This document shows, in pieces, positions 55,533 to 62,816 of a stretch of DNA of 64,000 bases. How positions within the stretch are numbered: the stretch's first letter is position 1; each line of letters begins with the position of its first letter. Both the position numbers and the translations under genes were made by a program. The DNA is from Blautia coccoides. Its GTDB lineage: Bacteria; Bacillota; Clostridia; Lachnospirales; Lachnospiraceae. Where the stretch lies: the NCBI RefSeq assembly GCF_034355335.1, contig NZ_CP136422.1, forward strand, positions 2,111,001 to 2,175,000, written 5' to 3'. The notes beneath the pieces were generated by a model, which was not told where the DNA came from, did no database searches, and saw nothing but the letters and a program-made list of their open reading frames with translations.

Positions 55533-55761
55533 ATTTGTCATGCAATTTTCAAGGTACTGATTGCGATGAATAAGTCATCGCCACTATACTCAAAACATCT
55601 CTGTTTTTGAAACTATTTATTGACTTTCTTTAATAGTTAGTCTTTTTTATGTTTTTTGTCTAGCTGTGCTTATGTTAGCATTGCACGTTAAAAATTAAAA
55701 GTACTGTTTTTTAATGATTATAGTATCTTTTTTACTATTAAGTATTAAAAAATATGGTATA

Positions 55762-55790
55762 TTGTCTTTGTGACTGATTTACGATATACT
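55762..55790 (+). promoter_or_regulatory. sigma-A promoter for HxlR regulator
   Basis: TTGTCT - 17 bp - TATACT; AAAAGGAG follows before ATG 55813. Confidence 0.6.
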
Positions 55791-55812
55791 TAGAGCAAAA
55801 GGAGATAGTTTC

Positions 55813-56154
55813 ATGAAAAATAATGCAACAGAGATTGAACGCTGTGAAACAATAGCTAAAATACAAAGTGTTTTAGGTGGTAAGTGGAAAATAGAAATTT
55901 TGTATTATATATCGCTTAAAACAAGGCGATTTGGAGAATTGCAACGACAAATAGGCAATATAACGCAATCAACATTGACAAAACAACTTAGAGAATTAGA
56001 AGCAGATGGCTTTATTACACGATATGTTTATCAAGAAATCCCCCCAAAGGTCGAATATTCATTAACTGATTTAGGAAAAACTTTTGTGCCTATTTTAGAG
56101 CAAATGAAACAATGGGGTAAATCACATTTTCCTAATACAAATCATATAACTTAG
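55813..56154 (+). CDS. HxlR-family transcriptional regulator
   Basis: 113 residues, winged helix of the HxlR type: VLGGKWKIEILYYISLKTRRFGELQRQI (in part), TQSTLTKQLRELEADGFITRYVY, VEYSLTDLGKTFVPILEQM. Cys near residue 11 (IERCETIAK) is at the position often redox- or aldehyde-sensing in this family. Probably the regulator of the MATE gene on the other side of the IS110 element. Confidence 0.88.
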   Translation: MKNNATEIERCETIAKIQSVLGGKWKIEILYYISLKTRRFGELQRQIGNITQSTLTKQLRELEADGFITRYVYQEIPPKVEYSLTDLGKTFVPILEQMKQWGKSHFPNTNHIT

Positions 56155-56170
56155 TTTTAAACAGATAAAT

Positions 56171-56212
56171 AAAGGCTTGTAATAAACATATAGAATGTTA
56201 TTTCAAGCCTTT
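56171..56212. terminator. terminator after HxlR gene
   Basis: AAAGGCTTG / CAAGCCTTT, 9 bp with further A-T pairing inside, followed by T on the plus strand and A-flanked on the other. Confidence 0.7.
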
Positions 56213-56218
56213 TCATCA

Positions 56219-56371
56219 TTATTTTATAATCATCCAGTTATCATTTTTATATAAGGTCAATTCATACTGTGAAATTTGTGTTGCCTTTGTCTGACTGTCA
56301 ATAATCTTCACGGACATGCTCGCTTTGACAGTCCCCCCCGTCTGTTGTAAACACTTCAACATACTATCCCT
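56219..56371 (-). pseudogene. possible C-terminal fragment of a conjugation protein (TcpC-like)
   Basis: Minus-strand frame of about 50 codons ending TAA at 56219: ...LQQTGGTVKASMSVKII, DSQTKATQISQYELTLY, KNDNWMIIK. The alternating-strand pattern and ending resemble the C terminus of Tn916 Orf13/TcpC-like transfer proteins. It has no start of its own (an in-frame stop lies just upstream), so it looks like debris of a conjugation module. The family assignment is from memory and uncertain. Confidence 0.4.
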
Positions 56372-56403
56372 TTATTCCTCTTGATTACCTCAAGACAGTA
56401 AAG

Positions 56404-56466
56404 AAAAAGCCCTGTCAAGAGCCTTGCCACCATAGGTGGTGCGTTGCACTCTTTACTGGGCTTTTT
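56404..56466 (-). terminator. terminator of XRE gene
   Basis: AAAAGCCC...GGGCTTTT arms around an inner imperfect stem (GCCACC/GGTGGT region); on the minus strand it ends in TTTTTCTT, 33 bases after the regulator stop. Confidence 0.65.
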
Positions 56467-56498
56467 GTTTGCGGTATCTTCTCACAAGAGGAAAAAGG

Positions 56499-57140
56499 TT
56501 ACTCGTCCTCATCATCAAAATCTTCAAATTCTTCGATACATGGCATTTGTGATAAGATTTTCCTACCTTCTATATAGTCATAATTGTAACCCTCGTACAC
56601 CTTTCTTATGGCGTAGTATGGATTTATGTTCTTGTGTCCTTCTGTGCTTTCCCCGAACATATCAAGGCTGTAAAATTCATCATAGCGGTCTAAAATCTTC
56701 TGAAACTTCAAGTGCTGAACAAACTCTTTGATTGGGTAAAGGTCGGACGATTGAATGTCCTCGTCATTGATATAGTCTGTAATGTATTTCCGTAATTGTT
56801 CTAACTCATAATCAAGCCATTCTTCCTCACTGTCAAAGAAGTTATCATAATGTCCATGCTTTAATTCAGCATTCAGCCGTTCTTCTTCTTTCAAGAACTG
56901 GCACACTTCTTTTTCGATATGGGTGTGATACTTCCATTCTCCTGACAACATTTCATTGGGTGCAACTTCCAGCACAGCCATTATCTTTTCTAAGGTTTCA
57001 AAAGTGGGATAATTTACCTCTCGTTCAATCTTGGATAAACTCTGTAAATTGATACCGATAGCGTCTGCAAGTTCCTGTTGTTTCATTCTCTTTAGTTTTC
57101 TGACGGTCTGTATATTCTGTCCCAAATGCTTATAATTCAT
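56499..57140 (-). CDS. XRE-family regulator of the mobile element
   Basis: 213 residues: N-terminal HTH (VRKLKRMKQQELADAIGINLQSLSKIEREVNYPTFETLEKI, given in part) and an acidic C-terminal domain ending EEFEDFDDEDE. AGGAG precedes the ATG. Divergent from the Rep/Xis/Int genes, so a likely repressor of the transfer module, as Orf9-like regulators are in Tn916 relatives. Confidence 0.85.
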   Translation of the reverse strand: MNYKHLGQNIQTVRKLKRMKQQELADAIGINLQSLSKIEREVNYPTFETLEKIMAVLEVAPNEMLSGEWKYHTHIEKEVCQFLKEEERLNAELKHGHYDNFFDSEEEWLDYELEQLRKYITDYINDEDIQSSDLYPIKEFVQHLKFQKILDRYDEFYSLDMFGESTEGHKNINPYYAIRKVYEGYNYDYIEGRKILSQMPCIEEFEDFDDEDE

Positions 57141-57583
57141 GGCATATCTTCTCCTTTTATGTGTAGTATAAGCCTATTATACTTATTATCTTCCGAAAAA
57201 TCAAGATAAAGTTCTTGACAAGTAATTCTGCTGGCGTTATTATCATATCAGATAGAGCGATTAAGCACGCTAGGGTCAATCACACGCTTGAGTAAGCATA
57301 TAGAGAAGATATTTTCACTTTGATAGCATGAATAAGCATGGACTATCAGACCGAAAACAGGGTTTCTGACTGGGGCTGTTCCGTTTAGCCACGAGCCTCC
57401 CAAAGGCTCGTGAGCGTTAAGAACGGGACAGGCACAGGAAGAAAAAACGCCTTTTGGCGTTCGCAGAGGGCGTATATGTAACACCGCCCTGCGTATACAT
57501 GTCATAGTACCTAGAAACTGTGATAAATAAAGGAAAAAATGCAATTTATACCCCGCAAAAAATCGGGGCATACGAAAGGAGTA
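57141..57583. other. hairpin-rich noncoding region before rep (candidate origin)
   Basis: About 440 bases with no convincing gene. It holds several hairpins: CACGAGCCT/AGGCTCGTG (57390-57398 with 57404-57412), ACGCC/GGCGT near 57450, and CCCCG/CGGGG (about 57551-57568) just before the rep ribosome binding site AAAGGAG. Position upstream of a Rep_trans-type gene suggests an origin of transfer or replication; no nick site can be named. Confidence 0.45.
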
Positions 57584-57587
57584 ATGA

Positions 57588-58682
57588 AGTATCGCAACAC
57601 ACGAAAATTTATCCGTTAAGATTGATTACATCAGCATTGTATTTGAAACCGCAACCGCAGAAGATGTAATCACACACATTTTAGAGTTACCGACTGACAT
57701 TTTCAATGTCTATCCGGCAACCGTTAAATTCAAGACCTATCAGATACGCTGGGAGATTGGAGATATTTATGTATCGGGGGACGCAAGAAAGACAGAGGAC
57801 AACCCACAAGGGTTAGGCTGTTATCTTGTTATGACTGGCAGAGGTTGTGATGATATTTTCCGTATTCTCAACAGCAGAAACTATACCTTTGGGGATATGT
57901 TCAAACATTGTGAAAGAAGATACGGACTGGATAATTTCCACTTCACAAGACTTGATATTGCCATTGATGATAAGAACGAAAAGCCATTCTTTACCATAGA
58001 GCAGATAAAGAAGAAATGCGAAAAAGAGGAATTTATTTCCAATAGTGAGGGCTACCACTTTGATGAAAGCAAGTTTGACGATTTCGACACCGCAAAAACG
58101 GTTTATATCGGTGCTGGAAAATCGGGATTGTCCTACCGCTTTTATGACAAGGATAAGGAAGTCTGTTCAAAATATAATAAGACGCTTGATGAAGTCGGCA
58201 GTTGGAAACGGACAGAAATGCAACTGCGTGATGATAAGGCTCATGCCTTTGCCATGACATTCAAGGACAGACCGCTGGAACTTGGAGAATTGGCTTTCGG
58301 GCTATTGGCAAACAACCTACGCTTTGTCGTAGCGAACAGAAATGAAAGTAATAAGAGCAGGTGGAAAACGTGTCGGTTTTGGGAACGCTTTTTAGGGGCT
58401 GTGGAAGTCTTGAAACTGCAAGTACCCAAACCACATAATTCCCTTGAAGAAACACAGCAATGGCTCACAGAGGGTGGCGTGATTTCTGCTGTCAAAAGTT
58501 TCTATTTCTTGGAAGAACATGACGCATTAGGTGGACTGGAAAAAGTGGGAACTATGCTTGATAAGGCAAGATACAGCACTTCCCTTTCCAGTAAACTGAC
58601 CGCTCACTTACAGAGGATAAACCGCACCGACCTTATCCCCTATATCCAGTATGACACGAAACAAGGGAAAGGGGGTATCTGA
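57588..58682 (+). pseudogene. Rep_trans/MobT-type replication-relaxation protein, start lost by frameshift
   Basis: A 364-codon open frame (from SIATHENLSVKIDYISIVFE to DTKQGKGGI) matching Tn916 Orf20-like Rep_trans/MobT proteins: FHFTRLDIAIDDKN holds the catalytic-region acids, RFYDKDKEVCSKYNK a Tyr candidate. The well-placed ATG at 57584 (after AAAGGAGTA) is one base out of frame and its product stops after 11 codons; no ATG, GTG or TTG occurs in frame until 57831, which would give only 283 residues. Overlaps xis by one base. Confidence 0.75.
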
Positions 58683-58885
58683 TGAATAACAACGATATTC
58701 CCGTATGGGAAAAATACACCCTTACCATTGAAGAAGCGTCAAAGTATTTCCGTATCGGAGAAAACAAGTTAAGACGATTGGCAGAGGAAAACAAGGACGC
58801 TGGCTGGCTCATTATGAATGGCAACCGCATACAGATTAAACGCCGACAGTTTGAAAAGGTTATTGATAAATTGGACGCAATCTAA
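58682..58885 (+). CDS. xis: Tn916-type excisionase
   Basis: 67 residues, nearly the length and sequence pattern of Tn916 Xis: [52 protein letters not shown]. Winged-helix directionality factor for the integrase. ATG overlaps the rep stop (TGATG). Confidence 0.95.
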   Translation: MNNNDIPVWEKYTLTIEEASKYFRIGENKLRRLAEENKDAGWLIMNGNRIQIKRRQFEKVIDKLDAI

Positions 58886-58892
58886 TGCAAAT

Positions 58893-58936
58893 GAGCCTTG
58901 TATGTGTTATGATGAACACAAGTCATATCAAGGCTC
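58893..58936 (+). promoter_or_regulatory. hairpin between xis and int
   Basis: GAGCCTTG / CAAGGCTC (58893-58900, 58929-58936) with an inner TGTGTT/AACACA stem, followed by TTTCC. Likely limits integrase expression relative to xis. Confidence 0.6.
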
Positions 58937-58963
58937 TTTCCAACAAGGAAAGGAGCAGACACC

Positions 58964-60169
58964 ATGAAAGAAAAAAGACGGGATAGCAAAGGACGTATCC
59001 TGCATACTGGAGAGAGCCAACGAACAGACGGAAAATACTTATATAAATATGTGGACGCATTTGGAAACACAAAATATGTGTATGCTTGGAGATTGACACC
59101 CACAGACCCGACACCAAAGGGAAAACGGGAAAAACCCTCACTTCGTGAACTGGAACAGCAGATAAGACGGGATATAGAGGACGGTATCGACAGCACAGGC
59201 AAGAAAATGACGCTTTGCCAACTCTACGCCAAACAGAACGCACAGAGGACAAATGTGAAGAAAAGCACACAGAAACAACGGGAACAGCTCATGCGGTTAT
59301 TAAAAGAGGACAAGTTAGGTGCTAGGAGTATTGACACAATCAAGCTCTCTGACGCTAAGGAATGGGCGTTACGCATGAAAGACAAAGGCTTTTCCTACAA
59401 TACCATTAACAACCATAAACGCTCGTTAAAAGCGTCATTCTATATCGCCATACAAGACGACTGTGTAAGGAAAAACCCTTTTGATTTCAAGTTGAGTGAA
59501 GTCTTAGAAAATGATACCAAAGAGAAAGTCGCATTGACAGAAGAACAGGAACAAGCACTACTGTCATTCATCAAGACGGACAACGTGTATCATAAGTATT
59601 ACGATGATGTACTGATACTGTTAAAGACAGGACTTCGTATCTCGGAACTGTGCGGACTGACAGTAGCCGATATTGATTTCAAGAATGAGGTTGTGATTAT
59701 CGACCACCAGTTACTAAAGAGCAAGGAACAGGGCTATTACATTGAAACGCCTAAGACAAAGAGCGGAACAAGGCAAGTGCCATTAAGCAAAGAAACGATA
59801 CAGGCATTTCAACGGGTTATGAAGAAACGCCCAAAGACAGACCCATTTGTGATAGACGGACGAAGCAATTTCCTATTTGTCAATCACAAAGGCAAGCCGA
59901 AAGTTGCCATTGATTACAATGCCTTATTTGTCCGCATGGTAAAGAAATACAACAAGCACCACATGGATAACCCCTTGCCACATATCACACCGCATGCGTT
60001 GAGACATACGTTCTGCAGTCGATGCTTTGAAAAAGGAATTACCCCAAAGGTTGTTCAGCAGCTCATGGGACATGCTCATTATTCCACAACAATTGATATA
60101 TAAACACATATATCAGAAGAGATGATGGGAAATGAATTGGAGAAATTCAAAGTAGCAATGAATGCCTGA
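58964..60169 (+). pseudogene. int: Tn916-type tyrosine integrase, stop codon at catalytic Tyr
   Basis: Tn916-family integrase: N-terminal arm-binding domain (GRILHTGESQRTDGKYLYKY), core-binding LCQLYAKQNAQR, catalytic Arg in TGLRISELCGL, HxxR in HALRHTF, and GHAHYSTTIDI. TAA at 60101-60103 (codon 380) stands where the family has the nucleophilic Tyr of (I/L)YTH; the frame then continues THISEEMMGNELEKFKVAMNA to TGA at 60167-60169. One base change (TAT or TAC to TAA) explains it. The 379-residue product cannot cleave DNA. Confidence 0.85.
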
Positions 60170-60181
60170 TGGACGGCTGCT

Positions 60182-60322
60182 TACGAAGAGAAGTTTTCGT
60201 AAGACTTCGTAAAATAAATCCTACGAAAATGATAAAAACCTTTACGAAAATAATGACAAGGCGGGTATCGGGGGTAGAAAAATAGTAAAAAAGTTGTACG
60301 AAAAAAAGCTTCGTAAAATAAA
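60182..60322. repeat. repeated TACGAA/TTCGTA motifs beyond integrase
   Basis: At least seven copies of (T)ACGAA or TTCGT(A), in both orientations, in 140 bases; CTTCGTAAAATAAA occurs twice (near 60208 and 60309). Clustered short repeats just beyond int are typical arm-binding sites at the right end of Tn916-like elements. The exact end is not resolved. Confidence 0.55.
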
Positions 60323-60503
60323 AATGAAATGAAGCAAAGCTGCTAGTGGAAAACACGAAAATAGTCAGTAAGTAAGCCAATTTTGAGGGTTGAGTCCAAG
60401 AGGCTCAGGTTCAAGAAGTTGCAAAACAGATGGGCATGTAAGCGAAGCTTGCACTTCAAATTAAATAAGATTTTTTAAAGGCTCTGAAAGCCTTATAAAC
60501 ACT
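60323..60503. other. noncoding stretch right of the element
   Basis: No gene seen. Near 60479-60498 AAGGCT/AGCCTT makes a small hairpin. This is possibly the chromosome junction. Confidence 0.35.
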
Positions 60504-60904
60504 TTATTCTCTGGTGATTATAAGTTTTTCGGAGCTTTTTTCTATGGAAAAAGGGAAATATAGGCAGTCTGTACCACCTGCATCCTGCAATTTTTTTCGT
60601 AGATTACTGATGTGCTTCTTAAGCGAACGTTCTGTGCAGTCTTGTGTATCCAGGCTTAAGTGACCGATCGACAATGACTGTCTCTCTGTCTGTATTTCAT
60701 TTCCGAAGCTGAACAGTAATCCGTGCAAGAAGTTCTTTTATTTCAAACGGTTTGGTCATATAGTCAGCAGCATCACCGAGCAAAAGATTCAACATCAATC
60801 TTGGCACTGAGGACAATTACAGGAACATTCTGAATCTAGGGCAGAACTTCTGCCAGCATATCTCCAATCGAAATATCATCATCAATAATTTCTATGGTTT
60901 TCAT
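60504..60904 (-). pseudogene. decayed OmpR-type response regulator
   Basis: Minus-strand remnants: MKTIEIIDDDISIGDMLAEVLP at the start (ATG at 60904; receiver with the acidic triad), then VPVIVLSAKID, and at the end a winged-helix tail (CTERSLKKHISNLRKKLQDAGG to 60504). The frame is broken by several stops and shifts and is about half normal length. Not functional. Confidence 0.7.
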
Positions 60905-61039
60905 TTTTTCCTCATTTTCTCCAATTATGGATTGCGGTGTGATCATTGGAACACAGCTTGCCATCTGTCTCTTGTTGCGGGAAAAATTATTATCAGACAT
61001 ATAAACGCAGGATCAAGTTTCAGAGGTGGTGTTTAAAAA

Positions 61040-61061
61040 CTCCCCGATGAGTATCGGGGAG
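61040..61061 (-). terminator. terminator downstream of bioY
   Basis: CTCCCCGAT / ATCGGGGAG, perfect 9 bp with GAGT loop; on the minus strand followed by TTTTTAAAC. Confidence 0.8.
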
Positions 61062-61133
61062 AAATATTATTCGTATAGAGTTACCAGAAATTCAGAAGGA
61101 GAAAAAACCGATACACAGATGAATCGTCTTTAC

Positions 61134-61729
61134 TTAGAATAAGTTTGCATGAATCAACCGGTTACGAATCTGTGGTCCCAATATCATAGCAAGAACCATT
61201 TTGATTAAATCTCCCGGAATAAACGGGATGACACCTGCCATCAATGCGGCCAACAGATCCATGTGTGCTTCATATGCCAGACATGCAGTACCAAAGGCAT
61301 AGCATACAACATGATAAAGCAAAGCAATCTGTTATTAATCTTGCGGTTAATTACCATTCCTGCTATGATAGCCATTGGAATAAATCCAATAAGATAACCG
61401 CCTGTCGGTCCAAACAGTTTTCCAGGACCACTGGTAAATCCGGAAAATACAGGAACTCCCACCAGTCCGATCAGTAGATACACCAGATAGCTGATGGTCC
61501 CTCTTTTTACCCCCAACATATACAGTGCAAAATAAATAGCCAAGTTCGTCAGTGAAATCGGTACCGGCCCGATTGGCAGTGAAAAAGGTGCCAGCACACA
61601 GATTACTGCGGTCATTACTCCAATCGCAGCAATCTGCTGAATGGAAAATTTTTCTTTTGTATTAATTGTAAGATTACTCATTTTTTTAAGCCATCTTCCT
61701 GTGATAATCTCTTTCACAAGGTTTCTCAT
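61134..61729 (-). pseudogene. bioY: bioY biotin transporter, frameshifted
   Basis: S-component of a biotin ECF transporter in two frames. N-terminal part (from about 61729 with GGAGTAGGG, to about 61322): AVICVLAPFSLPIGPVPISLTNLA, GTISYLVYLLIGLVGVPVFSGFTSG, GPTGGYLIGF. C-terminal part (61322-61134): VVCYAFGTACLAYEAHMD and VIPFIPGDLIKMVLAMILG. The frames meet at a TTGCTTTGCTTT repeat near 61312-61325, a likely slippage site. Together they would make a normal-length BioY. Confidence 0.82.
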
Positions 61730-61772
61730 AATCCCTACTCCGAAGCTGTAATAAACCATCTAATGTAATTCG

Positions 61773-61801
61773 ATTTTATCATTGACTTGGAGAAATAGCA
61801 A
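61773..61801 (-). promoter_or_regulatory. promoter of bioY
   Basis: Minus strand TTGCTA - 17 bp - TAAAAT, about 40 bases before the start. I do not see a BirA-type palindrome. Confidence 0.55.
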
Positions 61802-61836
61802 GTTGATTGAGGAGTGACCAGGGTCACCCTGCCCCG

Positions 61837-62697
61837 CTATACATGCATCAGTTTTTTCCGAAACTGCGAAGGCGAACAGTGGTTATACATCTGAAAACTC
61901 CGATTAAAATTACTGACAGAAGAGAATCCCGAGGCTAGTGCAATATCAGTGATTGAGATTTTGGAATCGGTCAGCAGTTCTTCTGCGTGGCGGATACGCT
62001 GGCGTGTGAGGTATTCTTGGAAGGTTATTCCTGTAAATTCTTTAAAAAGTCTGGAAAAATGATATTTGCTGAATCCTGCGATTTCTGCAGCCTGTTCAAG
62101 TGTCAGATTTTCCCGAAATGAGGTATCGATATACTGACAGACCGTTGTGAATTTTTCCATGTATTCTCTTCGGGAGGAAAAGGATACATCGGTAAATCGA
62201 GGAGTATGTTCGAAATTATGGCGTACTAGCAGAAGAACAATCTGAATAACAGCAGAGGATACCCAGGCATCGGCCAGATAATTACTTTTTTCAGCCTCCC
62301 GGATGATTTCCTTGAATTTTGCAGACACTTCCTGAAAGAGTTCCGGACAGGAAGCCGGCGTAAGGCAAACAGCTTCCGGTAACAGAAGCAGTGCGCTTCC
62401 CATACCGGGTATAGAATAAAAAAGCGACAATGGTGCCTGAAAAATCAAGCGCTTACCGGTGGCAGGCGCCTGCAGTGAATGAATTTCCCCACTGTTGATA
62501 AATAACAGATCAAGGGGATTTAGTTTGTAGCACTCATTTCCTATTACGGCCTGATAGCCGTTTTCTAAAGGCATGATAATTTCAATACTTGTATGCCAGT
62601 GTGGCGGATAATCTTCAGTCTCCTGATTTTTCATCAATCGAAACTGTGAAGAATCATATGCAATCGTTTCTTTCATTCCTTTGAGATCTTCAATCAT
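61837..62697 (-). CDS. AraC-family regulator with cupin-like sensor domain
   Basis: 286 residues: N-terminal sugar-sensing cupin (PPHWHTSIEIIMPLENGY, SGEIHSLQAPATG) and C-terminal AraC HTH (LEQAAEIAGFSKYHFSRLF; ITDIALASGFSSVSNFNRSF). Divergent from the GH3 gene 120 bases away and likely its activator. Confidence 0.92.
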   Translation of the reverse strand: MIEDLKGMKETIAYDSSQFRLMKNQETEDYPPHWHTSIEIIMPLENGYQAVIGNECYKLNPLDLLFINSGEIHSLQAPATGKRLIFQAPLSLFYSIPGMGSALLLLPEAVCLTPASCPELFQEVSAKFKEIIREAEKSNYLADAWVSSAVIQIVLLLVRHNFEHTPRFTDVSFSSRREYMEKFTTVCQYIDTSFRENLTLEQAAEIAGFSKYHFSRLFKEFTGITFQEYLTRQRIRHAEELLTDSKISITDIALASGFSSVSNFNRSFQMYNHCSPSQFRKKLMHV

Positions 62698-62816
62698 AGT
62701 AAAAGATAATCCCTTTCAAAAATAGCAAAATATAGGAAAAGTATAGCAAGAATCAATAAGGAAAACAATAGATTCTTTTTTATAATATAGAAAATGAACA
62801 AAAAAGGAGATTACTT

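Noticed and set aside
57248..57571. 107-codon minus-strand frame before rep
   Set aside because: Spans hairpins of the candidate origin, no ribosome binding site and no recognisable domain.
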